A stretch of DNA of 64,000 bases from Favolaschia claudopus (Eukaryota; Basidiomycota; Agaricomycetes; Agaricales; Mycenaceae), in contig JAWWNJ010000019.1 in assembly GCA_037176885.1 (NCBI GenBank), positions 1,736,001 to 1,800,000 of the forward strand. The letters run 5' to 3'. The position numbers and the translations under genes were made by a program. The notes beneath the pieces are model-generated. The model made no database searches. It saw only the letters and a list, made by a program, of their open reading frames with translations, and was not told the origin of the DNA. Below, piece by piece: positions 46,859-56,793 of the stretch (within the stretch, counting starts at the first letter, position 1; every line of letters begins with the position of its first letter).

Positions 46859-47128
46859 TGTTGAGGTTAGACGAGTTGATGGTTGGTGAGAACCGGCAGA
46901 TGGTTCTCTGAGACACAAAAGTAGTTGGGTTCACGATAAATTGATTGAGTGCATAGGGTTTACAGCGCTGTATAAATACGTAGAATACGAGTCATATTAC
47001 ATTCTGAGTCAGTATCTAACTGAGTCGTAAATAATCAGAACGAGTCGAAGAGAACATAGTAGAATTATTGAGAACATACAGGGATGTCCGAGTTGCCCGA
47101 GTATAGCCTTAGCGGCTCCGGTTCAACA
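46859..47128 (-). repeat. 5' LTR of copia element
   Basis: 270 bp, identical by eye to the LTR at 42155-42424. It should contain the element's promoter. It is followed on the plus strand by ATATG (47129-47133), the second half of the target duplication. Confidence 0.95.
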
Positions 47129-47151
47129 ATATGTAATCGTACCGAACTAAT

Positions 47152-48187
47152 TTACGCCGTAGTTCGAGCCCAGTCTACCAGCTCCTCTGCCCATTCCTCG
47201 CCTTGCCCCGTTCCCAGCGCCATGGAAAAGCTGATATGATTATGCACCTTCGCAGTTATAAGTTTCGCGTTCACCTCCCTCTTTGCCAATTCCTGGTGGA
47301 AATCGCGCAACACAGTCTTGAACCACTCGGGATCGTTTTCGCATGTAATCAGTACCAGTCGAGGAAGAAGCTTCATCGAAGTTTCATTCATCCGGCGAAG
47401 CAGGACGAGAGGATTGTGTAGCTGCGTCGCTGAGGCAGAGCCATAATATATGTCCGCCTTCTCGCGCACATCCGCCCCTCCGCCCTCAGACTCTCCTTCA
47501 AAATGAAACGGAGCAGAAGCAATGGCAACACCCTTGATTCTTCGAGCGAGCTCCGGAGCACCGGCAAGAATGGAGGTCTCAAGAAACATCGTAGCGGTAT
47601 GCGTCCCTCCGGCGGAATGTCCCAAGAAGAATACAGTTGAAAGGTCGGCGTTCGGGCCAAGCTCGTCTGGGTGATCCACCGCCCATTTCAGGGCATCTCG
47701 AAGATCTTCAGCAGGTCCTGGGTATGTAGTTTCCGGGGCCAAACGGTAGTCCGGAATAACGGTGATAAACCCCCTTGATGCGAAGTACAATCCAACGTTT
47801 CCGTATGCGAGATCTGCTGGGGCAGGAAGGGTGCGCCCACCTGAGGCAAATCCGCCACCGTAGACATAGAATAAGATAGGAGAACTATCGGTTGTAGTGG
47901 AGGAGGGAGGATAGTATACGTCGAGCTGAGCAATATGAAGCGAAAGTCAGAATTCCAACCAACAAATGATCGCGAACCAAATTACGCGCCTGATGCCGCT
48001 CTGTTGCGCCATATTTGAAGGTCTTTCGAGCGTCCAGAATCGCTGGCCTTTTCGGAGCAAGTAGCGGAATCAACGTCGAAATTGCTATGGATCATTAGTT
48101 TCCGTGCAACCAGTGTGATACAAGCTGTTCACTCGGGAAGACAACCTTCATGATGTCAGTTTCCTGCATTTGCGCGATTGCGTCCAT
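47152..48187 (-). CDS. alpha/beta hydrolase (esterase/lipase-like)
   Basis: Minus-strand exons 48133-48187, 47990-48084 and 47152-47925. The start MDAIAQMQETDIMK is followed by the pre-barrel region FKYGATERHQLDVYYPP. Then come the oxyanion segment FYVYGGGFASGG, VIPDYRLAPE, the nucleophile elbow FFLGHSAGGTHTA (GxSxG with Ser) and the distal His in VHNHISFSMALG. This is the BD-FAE/HSL-like alpha/beta hydrolase layout, with YGGG replacing the usual HGG. Cytosolic (no signal peptide). It hydrolyses a carboxylic ester, substrate unknown. The second intron has a GC donor (GCGCGT...CAG); a canonical GT site there would break the frame. Confidence 0.8.
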
Positions 48188-49334
48188 GATGTTGAAAGAC
48201 TTGGATCAAGAGGAATCAATAGTGAAAGTGCTAGTGTGAGATGGGAGATAATAAGAAATGCGATTTTTTTTCTCGTACTTATGAACATTGTGCAGCCGGA
48301 TCACGCAGAATTTAGTCAGTGTCGGTTGGTCTGATAACGGTTCCGAACACTGATCCGTCCACCAAATGCTTCGCGGCAGCGGAGATACCCGATTGCCGGC
48401 GTAATCGAAATTATCATCCGAGTTCCACCAGAGCCCATAGCTTAGGATCAGAGGGGGCACGGTCTTCCGGGAACCAGATAGAGACAAATGAGTCTCTCTT
48501 TTATACAGATAAATATTTCCATGGTTATTGAGGTAGAGCGTGAATTGCTATGAAACTACCGACGAGTTGAATGGGAAGGACTAATTGATGATCGGAAGGG
48601 AACAATTGATTTCATCCGAGTTCAGTAGCGACAAGTAAACTTGAATTGATTACTTACAGCTAATGCGAAAGCACAAGTCTCTCCTCGTACCCAGACCGGC
48701 CCACAGCCTGAGTCTACGACTCGGAGAGCAACGCGGTCTGCCGCAGTTGATACTACTGACGCTCAAAGGCGTCGAAGGAGAAGAACTTGAAGTTTGCCGG
48801 AGACGAGAGGGTGGAGTAACACAACACGATGTATCCCAGTTTCTCATGTGTGGACCTGAAAATCATACCAGTACCCGCGCGGCTCTCACTTCCCAAAATC
48901 GATTCTCGCTTAACTTTGTACTTCAAGTTGACTTCAAGTTGAAACTCTCCTTCTCACCGGTTGCAAATGAGATCTAGTTAGATTCACTACCTTTGTCTGA
49001 TGAAAATCGTCTCGTTAAGGGCAGAGGATAAATAACTGGCGAAATTGGGCATGAGAGCTTGGGCGCTGTCAAAAGAAGTTGGCTAATTCCGGGCTGGCCC
49101 GAATATTGACAGAATGTCAACCCGAGGTTCAACCTGGTTCAACGTCGAACATTTCACTTGGCTCAAAGGGATGTACATGCAACGTGTCAAGGGGTGGTGC
49201 CCATTGAATATTGAATGCTCGACAGGACGTAGAGGGAGGATGGCAAAACTTGACATCAAAAATTGATCGAACGGAGCAAAGAAGCGAATGATATCGTTCA
49301 TCAAACCGTTGAAACTCTCTACTGTGCAGTGGAG
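48188..49334. other. intergenic region
   Basis: Upstream of the hydrolase gene. Frames such as 48663-48977 have no domain. No repeat or RNA gene other than the adjacent tRNA is seen. Confidence 0.45.
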
Positions 49335-49419
49335 TGGCTTCACCGCGGATCGAACGCGGGACCTTCAGATGGACTGGAAAACTTCAGTCTGCTGCTCTCC
49401 CAAACTGAGCTATGAAGCC
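49335..49419 (-). tRNA. tRNA-Phe (GAA) with intron
   Basis: On the minus strand the sequence folds into a cloverleaf: acceptor GGCTTCA/TGAAGCC (7 perfect pairs, then discriminator A), D-arm GCTC/GAGC, T-arm CCGCG-TTCGATC-CGCGG, and anticodon loop CTGAAG with anticodon GAA. An 11-nt intron (49371-49381, TTTTCCAGTCC) sits one base 3' of the anticodon, the normal eukaryotic place; it can pair with the anticodon. The anticodon stem has one mismatch at its outer pair (G27-A43). No CCA is encoded, as expected in eukaryotes. Confidence 0.92.
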
Positions 49420-50110
49420 GTGAGGAGAAGTCCAAATGTGGGAGTCATGATCGGCCTAGATTGATCGTGTTCAACTTTTCTCCGAATCCGTACATAGAAG
49501 AAATATATGACCGGCGGCGCGTGAATTATATTTCAGGACCCTCGAAGAAGCTTTTTCGTACCGGATGCGCATTGCGGATCCAGAGTGCATGCGAGCCAAT
49601 TTCAATCTGAACAACTTGAACAACCGTCGCCTCGGCAGAGTGTCTGAGTCAACGCTATTCAGATATGAAAGAAATTCTCAAATTGGTCACTGGAGGGTAT
49701 GGGAGGATACTATCGATGTTGAACGGCCGAGGCGAATCATAACTAATTGAACCCGGAGCCCTTGCCTAATGTCTCGGTTTGGTTAAGATCTGAGTCTTAG
49801 ATCTCTCACCTTGTCCAAGTAACTTACGACTCGATGTGCGGAACATTGCGAGCCTAATTACCGGTATGAAGCTGAGATGTCAGCAAATTACACGCAATGA
49901 GCAAATGGAAGTGAGAAAAAGAAAACATCATCAAACCCCATTGCTCAACGAGCAATTGACCTGATCGGTATGCCGGTGTCAGCTGCCACGGGTCATCCCG
50001 TTCGCCATACGCGGCCACGGCGAGGCTGCATGTCTCTTTAAGACGTCGCGTTACGTCTCGCTTACTGGTACCCTCGTCCCAGTCCCCCCACTCCAACTGA
50101 CACACCTTCC
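49420..50110. other. intergenic region
   Basis: No coding frame is supported. The last part contains the promoter of the second cupin gene. Confidence 0.5.
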
Positions 50111-50871
50111 ATGTCCACCACCACTCCTCCCACCCCCGGCGACCCCCTCACCGACTCCACCTGGTCCCTCCAACGCGGCATCACAATGACCATCCTCTCC
50201 TCCCCCGGTCCCTCGGGCTTGCGCAGCCGCGTCCACTGCACCCCCACCTCCAAGAAACTATACGTCCCCCCGCACTGGCACGCCGCGCACGACGAGGAGC
50301 ACGTCGTCATCAAGGGCCGGCTCATTGTCATGCAGGATGGGGTCAAGAGGATCTTCACTCCCGAAGATGGGCCGTGTGTGACGAAGAGAGGCGTGGTGCA
50401 CAGTCTCGAGGCGTTTGAAGGAGAGGAGCTGATTTTTGAGGAGATGTCGTATGAGATGGTAAGTTGAGGTGGTTCCGTTCTATCCTTCTTTTCTTTTGTT
50501 TCTTCCACTCCGTCGTCGGGGAGATCTAGAGAGCCGACTGATGATTGAACGAACGATTTAGACCGAACAAAAGACGTATTTCTTCCGCAACCTGGCGGTA
50601 CCCGGGATCATGTCCTCTCCTCTCCGCATCCTGCAAATATTCTACTACGGAGACACCTACCCAAAGCTACCCACTGGGTTGCGATGGCTGGAGGTTCCTG
50701 TGAGTGCATCATTCGAATTTATACTCGATAGCAATGCCAACTCACATACCTTGACTGACATAGCTCATTGTGGGTTTCGGTGGATGGCTGGCTTCGTTGC
50801 TGGGCTACAAGCTTCCGGATGACAGGCTGAGATTGGATCCCAAAAGGTTTCCTCGCGATAAAAAGGATTAG
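50111..50871 (+). CDS. cupin (RmlC-like) domain protein, copy 2
   Basis: Exons 50111-50458, 50562-50699, 50764-50871. The cupin motif PHWHAAHDEEHVVIKGRLIV is nearly identical to that of the gene at 25239, as are GVKRIFTPEDG, EQKTYFFRNLAVPGI and LPTGLRWLEVP; the C-terminus is shorter (RFPRDKKD). Two His plus Glu of motif 1 and the His of GVVHSLEAF would bind a metal. Both intron positions match the paralog, but here the first intron (103 nt) is not a multiple of three. No signal peptide. The reaction is unknown; the pair may be a lineage duplication, about 25 kb apart on the same strand. Confidence 0.82.
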
Positions 50872-51428
50872 TGGGCAAATAGTATCACTCATTTTTCCTC
50901 ATCGAATATCATCTAGGAATTCAGAGTCAAATTCATTCGGGAAATACGAGTACAACCCATAAGCGTACGATCAGACCTGAACATTCAACTTCGACTGAGA
51001 CCATGCTAGGACCGGAGATGTAAGAGAGTAAACCGTGAAGATCGTCGTAGAATCAGCGAGAGATGCGAGGAGATGTTAGAGGTAGAAAGAAGTGCGTTGT
51101 GGTCGATAGCTTGGCAACGGATTGAGGGAGAAAGCGAAACCAATGGGTTTGCACCTCTGGACGCCACCTTCGAGAAGAAGCTCAGTCTTGAAACGAAGAA
51201 ATTTGGATTCGAATGAATTGAGCGAGAGCATGCTGTGTATTGTAAATGGGTACTTCGTGAATTCCGTGTTAAACGAGAGATGCGAGATGAGCGGAGACGC
51301 TAGCTAGAGTAAGTAAAGATCGAATTATTGAACCATTGGAAGTAAGAATAACGGTAGTCAGTAAAGTACCTTCGCCCAAGGTGTGGAACCACATCCTATC
51401 CTAACCACCACCACCACCGTCAACTCAA
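50872..51428. other. intergenic region between convergent genes
   Basis: No supported gene or repeat. Contains a CCACCACCACCACCG run near 51405 that leads into the 3' end of the RING-like gene. Confidence 0.5.
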
Positions 51429-52575
51429 TCACCCCGCAACGACATTACTCGCCTCAACCCCCATACCAAGACCAACCGCGGCGCCGAGATCCTCCATCCC
51501 CGCTCCTGCTCCTGCTCCCGCTGCCCTTCCATTCCCCGAATCCGGCGTCACACTAACACTGACACTATTCCCCCCTCCTCCTCCCCCACGCCGGCTAAGC
51601 GCACCGAGCAACAACAACAACGCCGCAAGCCCGCTTAACAGCCGCACTAGCGCGTCCATGCCCGGACGGCTGTATTTCGGTTTCGGTTTCGTCGATGACG
51701 CCACGGCCGACGACGACGACGATGTGGGTGTGCCAGGACGGGAAGGCGGGGAGACGGGGGTGTGGGAGCCGGAGTGCGAGGGGGTGGAAGGCGGGGTACG
51801 AGGGCGGGGAAGAGGGCGGAGGGTGGTGGTACTACTGGAGCTGGCGCCGCGGCGGAGGGAGTCGGTGAGGATGTCGCGGGTGGGTGGGGAGGATGGTTTG
51901 GTTGCTGAGGAATGGGAATGGTGTGAGGGAGAGGGAGAGTGTGGGCGAGACGGGGGGAGGACGCAGGGGCCTGTACATGAGGGGCAGAGGCCGTCGGCGC
52001 GGGGGGCGTAGATCCACTGTATAATGATAGCGAACGAAATGAACAGACGGCGGTAAAAAAAATGAGGAAGTAGGAGAACGCACCTCCTCGATATGCTGCC
52101 TACAGAACAACGCATCGCAGCATTGCGTCTTGACAGGATCAATCGCTACCTCTTCGCTACATCCCCACAAACCGACAATTTTTCGGTTAGAAAAAAAAGT
52201 ATTGCATGCATCTCACACGACCCAGAAAAAACTCACCAAATCCCACAATCTCGCGCAGCTGCCCGGCGTGCGCGTGCCGCGACCTTCAACTTCCCGTCCG
52301 AGTCATAGGCAGTCGAGTGCGCCTGCTGGTCGCGCTCGACGCCCTCCGGCCGCCAGCTCCGCGTGCGTATTGGCGACGGCGCTGCCAGTGCAAGCGAGTC
52401 GTCGGGGCGAGGCGTAGAGACGCGGGATTCTGCGCCGAGGTCCATGGTGTACTCGAGTTCCGGGGTATCTGGTGCGATGGAGTTACAGGCTAAGCTGGGA
52501 AATTGGCAGAACGAATGCAATAAAAGGCGTACATTCAGGCATGGACAGCCTGGGCATATCGAGTTGTCGGGGCAT
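51429..52575 (-). CDS. RING-like zinc-finger protein with membrane segment
   Basis: Minus-strand exons 52533-52575, 52237-52489, 52084-52156, 51429-52016. The joined protein has a CxxC...CC...CxxH...CxxC zinc-finger pattern (DCGICEEVAIDPVKT, QCCDALFCRQHIEEW, GLCPSCTGPC), like a RING-type E3 domain. A long Ser/Pro-rich region follows, then one hydrophobic segment (LLSGLAALLLLLGALS) and a Gly-rich tail. RING domains recruit ubiquitin-conjugating enzymes; together with the membrane span this suggests a membrane-attached ubiquitin ligase, but the finger is compact and the call is inferred. The first exon (MPRQLDMPRLSMPE) depends on a GTACGC/CTTAG intron; without it the start is the ATG at 52445. 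Confidence 0.6.
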
Positions 52576-53248
52576 GGTGTTAAGTATGCGACAAAAAGGC
52601 GGTGGGGACGCGCAAGAGAGGAAGTTGAACACGAGGCACGTGTTGGTTGAATTTGCGACTCTGGATTTAGAGGGGCACGGTGGGGGTGGGCGTTGTGGAT
52701 GAAAGGGAAAGGAAAAAAGCTGGATGACGTGTTTTTGGGCAACCAATTTTCGGGCATCACACGGCGTTCGGCTTTCTCGGCATCTGCTTATTCTCACGGT
52801 TGCCTTCTCCCCGATTCCAATAGTTGGTTGCCATCCAGGCGGCCAGACACGGCCCCGCCCTTTCCAGTTCGATCTGGGACATTTCAGGGCTATGGAGGTT
52901 CAGTCATGGAAGATTGATTACGTGGTGAAAATTGCGGACATGAAGACTTTTGAACAGGTGTCTCAACTGTTGAACTGGAGTCTGGCGTGTTCTGTTTGCT
53001 ATATAATGCGGGAACATACACTCTCTTCTTGTACTAAGAAGTTGGTGGCATCGAAACGAGCCCGGATTTTCTGCCAATTTCTTTTTATTATGGTGAGTCT
53101 GAATATAGACTCCGTTTGAAACCGTTTCATCTTTCAAGGTTTTCAACCTGAAGGCGGATGCCAAGGACGAATCGGACGATTACAAAACACGATGATATTA
53201 CAATTGAAACCGATCTCACAGCGCAACTACTTAACACCATGAATAATG
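52576..53248. other. intergenic region
   Basis: No supported gene; overlapping short frames have no domain. It contains the promoter of the RING-like gene (minus). Confidence 0.5.
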
Positions 53249-53941
53249 CTAGAAGGTAAGAAGCCGCCAAACATCGGGCATAGAGGTTGGAGACAGCCCA
53301 CCAAATTTCGTACGACCCAACAAAAAGTCAACCTTCTTAACACCCTGCCTTTTTTCCTCACGATACCCCCGCCGACCCTGCAACTTCGCACAACGCCGAA
53401 AATACTCCTGAGCTGCGCGTTCTTTTCTCTTCTGCGTCTCCAAACCAATGAAATCCTCCTCCTTCACGCTTGCTCGAAGAAACTCGTAGACCGAATCGAA
53501 CACATCCGTTACGGCGACGTGCTCGCCGTTGAACGTTGCGGATATGGGAATTATCCAGGGAAGGTCTGGGATGACGAGCGAAATAGAGGTTTGTGGAGGT
53601 GTAATGGCGGGTTCGATCAAGCATGATGTGGGAGCGCCGGGGAGCTCGCTTGTTATGACCCCAAGATGGCGGTTAAGGTCTACAGTAAGGAGAGGGGATA
53701 TCTCGCATGCGAGTAGTTTGTGTGGGAGTGCTTTGGGTTGGGCAGAGCTGATGCGGGATAAGGGAGGCCGACAATGGGCAGGCGGAGTATGAGGAGTAGT
53801 GGGAGTGGGAAGAGGAGGAGGAGTCTTTATCCCGTCTCGTGAGGAGTTCCGACGAGGAAAGAGTGGAATATAAAGCGGTGAGGATGTTCGAGGGGGGTAG
53901 AAAGTGTTCTTGGAGGAGAAGCGGACGTGTTTCTCTCGCAT
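53249..53941 (-). CDS. DUF6699 domain protein, copy 1
   Basis: The ATG at 53941 (MREKHVRFSSKNTFYPP) is taken as start because the paralog begins the same way; the upstream frame start at 53968 is not an ATG. The N-terminal half is Pro/Thr-rich and disordered. The C-terminal about 120 residues match DUF6699: LPWIIPISATFNGEHVAVTDVFDSVY, then YREEKRQGVKKVDFLLG and DVWRLLTF. Single exon, 230 residues. Function unknown; these proteins are numerous in Agaricomycetes. It lies about 780 bp downstream of copy 2 in the same direction, so the two are a tandem pair. Confidence 0.78.
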   Translation of the reverse strand: MREKHVRFSSKNTFYPPRTSSPLYIPLFPRRNSSRDGIKTPPPLPTPTTPHTPPAHCRPPLSRISSAQPKALPHKLLACEISPLLTVDLNRHLGVITSELPGAPTSCLIEPAITPPQTSISLVIPDLPWIIPISATFNGEHVAVTDVFDSVYEFLRASVKEEDFIGLETQKRKERAAQEYFRRCAKLQGRRGYREEKRQGVKKVDFLLGRTKFGGLSPTSMPDVWRLLTF

Positions 53942-54715
53942 GGTTTTGAGTAGAGCATGTATGATCACATTGTCTATTAAAAATGAAGGTGGCAGCCAAT
54001 AAGCAGATTTGACGTGGATGTGACGAGGCCGATGATACTGATGAATTTATTTCCGAATATTGGCTAGTACTGTACAAGTCCGTCAATGATACTTACTGCC
54101 AGCTACTCCTCTTCTAGGGCGGCTAGTTTGCGGTCACTAGGAACGCCAAAAACGAGCTGTCGTAGCGCGGAAGCTTGACAGGAAATATCGATCCTCGAAA
54201 CTCTAAACGGCAGCTGACCTCCAGGTATGGGAGCCCTCACAATCTATCTTCGGCGTTTTCAACGCAATCTCGACGTCAGTTTTCAACTTGCCGGAATGCC
54301 GAATGAGCCGGAAAATGCCGCACGGATTCCACGTGAGGAAACGCGCTGATTGGAACATTGCTACAAAGACAAACACACCTCCATTTAGGTACCAGAACAG
54401 GTCCATGCTACTATGTGGTTTGGAATTTTGCTTCGAGGAATCGACCTTGGAAAATTTTGAATCCAGTTGTGCGGGACTGAGGAGATTGATCGTTGAGGGT
54501 AGAATCTGAGGGAGATCTCCCGAGATTTGAGCATTAAAGTGCAATTCGGAGGTCATAAGTTAAGTATACGTATCATAATAGTACATTGAATATGATATTT
54601 ATAACGGGAAACTTTGCGGGGTATAGTTATGTGATAACTAGAATGTCAACAATCATTCGTGGTGTCGTGAAAATTAAATTCGAAAAGGATTAGTCGTTAA
54701 AGTCGTAGCGTTCAT
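53942..54715. other. intergenic region between tandem DUF6699 genes
   Basis: No supported gene. It separates the two copies; no repeat or TIR indicating how the duplication arose was seen. Confidence 0.5.
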
Positions 54716-55387
54716 TCATACGACGTGGAGGCGCCAAACATCGGCAGGTCCCGCAGCGGAGAGTCCACGGAACTTGGTGTTTCCCATGAGGAAATCCACC
54801 CGTTTCACACCGGATTTCTTCTCCTCCTCGTACCCGCGATGCCCATGCAAACGCATATACCGCTCCGTATACGCCTCCGACACGCGCCGCATGAGTTTCT
54901 GCTGTTTCAGCGCGTGGAACTCCGGCGCGGTGACGTTCGTACGGAGCGAGCGGTAGAGCGCCTGCAGCACGTCGGCCACCGTGACATAGTGTCCGTTGGA
55001 CGAGGCTGCAACGGAGATGGACCAGGGGAGGTGCGGCGTGACGATGGTGAGGCTCGCCTGGGGAGGGGAGACAGCGGAGTCGGAAAAGCCTGAAGTCGAG
55101 ACGTGGTGGTGGTGCGTGGTTATCGCGGACGGGGAGCGCGTGAGGTCGAAGTTGAGGATGGGGTCGCTGTCTGCGAAGGCAAGGAGCTTATGGGCGCGCG
55201 TGCTGGGTGAGTGCGAGTCGGTCGTGTGAGAGCGGCGCGGGGGGTGGGGAGTGTGCGCAGGGAGAGCGACATATTGGACGGGGGGTGAGGGGGTGTTCGA
55301 TGAAGAAATTGTATGGGCCCTTTGGAGTAGGGCAGGAGCAGGATAGATAGTCTTCTCAGTCGCAAAGCGGACGTGTTTTCCTGGCAT
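54716..55387 (-). CDS. DUF6699 domain protein, copy 2
   Basis: The preferred start is the ATG at 55387 (MPGKHVRFATEKTIYPAP), equivalent to copy 1, although the frame is open upstream to 55564. A TATA box at 55469-55478 also lies in that upstream part. The protein has 223 residues: a Pro/Ser/His-rich N-terminal half and a DUF6699 domain (TPHLPWSISVAASSNGHYVT, EEEKKSGVKRVDFLMG, PADVWRLHVV). Single exon. It is more conserved than copy 1 in the domain core. Function unknown. Confidence 0.8.
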   Translation of the reverse strand: MPGKHVRFATEKTIYPAPALLQRAHTISSSNTPSPPVQYVALPAHTPHPPRRSHTTDSHSPSTRAHKLLAFADSDPILNFDLTRSPSAITTHHHHVSTSGFSDSAVSPPQASLTIVTPHLPWSISVAASSNGHYVTVADVLQALYRSLRTNVTAPEFHALKQQKLMRRVSEAYTERYMRLHGHRGYEEEKKSGVKRVDFLMGNTKFRGLSAAGPADVWRLHVV

Positions 55388-56784
55388 GCACTTGGGGTGG
55401 GTGGTTGTGGTTGTGGGTGCTCCGAGTAGGAGTGGTAGAATGGGGGACAAAGATTCCGAAGGCGCCTTATATATATCTGAAATCCGCACGCTTGTGGGGG
55501 AGCGCAGATCCCGACGTGATTCATGCGCTGATACAGTGCTGATACGGTCGTGATACCGCCTCAAGAAGGATAGCCTTCGCTCAGCTGACCATAAATGGAT
55601 CCGTCATCCGATGATCTCAACAGCACTTGCGGAGCCGGCTGTGCTGACGGAGCGACCATTTTTTGCTTTTAAATTCACCGGAGCTTGCGAAACGAACTTT
55701 AGACAACGGAGCCGAAACACGGAAAAAATGACTCAATGTTCCCCTCCTCCAAGCAGTGGTCGGGGCATCGAGCCTTGAACTTGAAGAAATCGGCCACAGT
55801 CGGCACATCAGTGCACATCATCACTCTATACAGCAAATGATGTAAGTCGGCTGTCGACGTCTGTCGTCCGTCCATTTTTGTACAGGGCGGTGCAGACATG
55901 CTTCTTCCCCATCCAGTCGCTAGCCTCATGGAGCCGCACTGCAGACTCTTAAGCGAAGGGCAATGAGCGCCGCATCCGCAGCGAAGGCGCGGTGGAGCAT
56001 TGACACAGAGTAAATTTTCGAACCTGGAGCCATTTGACACGTCAGAGTGGGTGTCGTCGCTGCGGAGCCTCCGTCGCCGAAAAAGTAGGTCGTAACCGCC
56101 AAGTCGGAGTCGGAACGCGCTATGTTTCGTTTCAGAAAGGCACTGTTGGAGTTTTGGCTCCACCATTCATTGAGAAAATTGAGTCTTACCTGGCTAAGTA
56201 ACGGGTTTTGAGCCAGAGGATCAGTCAAAAGTCTTCCCAGATGAAGATGAAAGAAAGCTACTTCTACAGTAGCACGAAGTCAATTTTGGTAAGGCTGTGG
56301 TTGAGGCGGCGGCGGCGGAGAATTTAATGAGTGACTTTTGCCCAAGGTTAGCTGTCATACCTTCTGAGAATGGATGGTGAGAGGAATAACATTCATGGGC
56401 TGATTCTAGCGCGTGCCTTCGGTAGCGATAGCGATTTCCTTCGCGGGGTGGTGAGCAAGACAACTTACTTATTAGCAGCTATAGCGCCTAGATGGTGGTC
56501 CAGAAGATTCTTTACAAGTTAACGCTTAGGAAAGGCTCCAGTGCTCAGGCTGTAGACGCGATTATCAATATTGGTAGGGATAACTCTTGGCCGGGCGTCC
56601 AGAACTTCTCAAGCATAGTAGCATAGATTCATGAGGCACAGACGCAAAGTCAAGCCAGACTTGGCTAGCTACCGGCAAAACATCGAGAATTCGCGCCCAG
56701 CTGTTATAGAGGAAAGGAGGTTGTGACAGGTGATCGTTACGCAATCACATCATTGTATGCTACTGTTTATGGTACGGACCATAC
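55388..56784. other. intergenic region with unassigned frames
   Basis: Several minus-strand frames between 55609 and 56463 have no recognised domain and do not join through clear introns. Nothing else was identified. It ends at the target duplication of the next element. Confidence 0.45.
55469..55478 (-). promoter_or_regulatory. TATA box
   Basis: The minus strand reads TATATATAAG about 85 bp upstream of the ATG at 55387, which supports that start for the second DUF6699 gene. Confidence 0.5.
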
Positions 56785-56793
56785 AGAGAGCTT

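Larger units (their letters stand above)
42155..47128 (-). mobile_element. complete Ty1/copia LTR retrotransposon
   Basis: The element is 4974 bp, on the minus strand, with two 270-bp LTRs, one uninterrupted 1442-codon gag-pol frame, a primer-binding site next to the 5' LTR and a purine tract next to the 3' LTR. It is bounded by ATATG target duplications. The domain order protease-integrase-RT-RNase H defines copia. Identical LTRs and an open frame point to very recent insertion. It sits between two convergent genes (a DUF6593-like gene and an alpha/beta hydrolase) without breaking either coding region. Confidence 0.97.
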
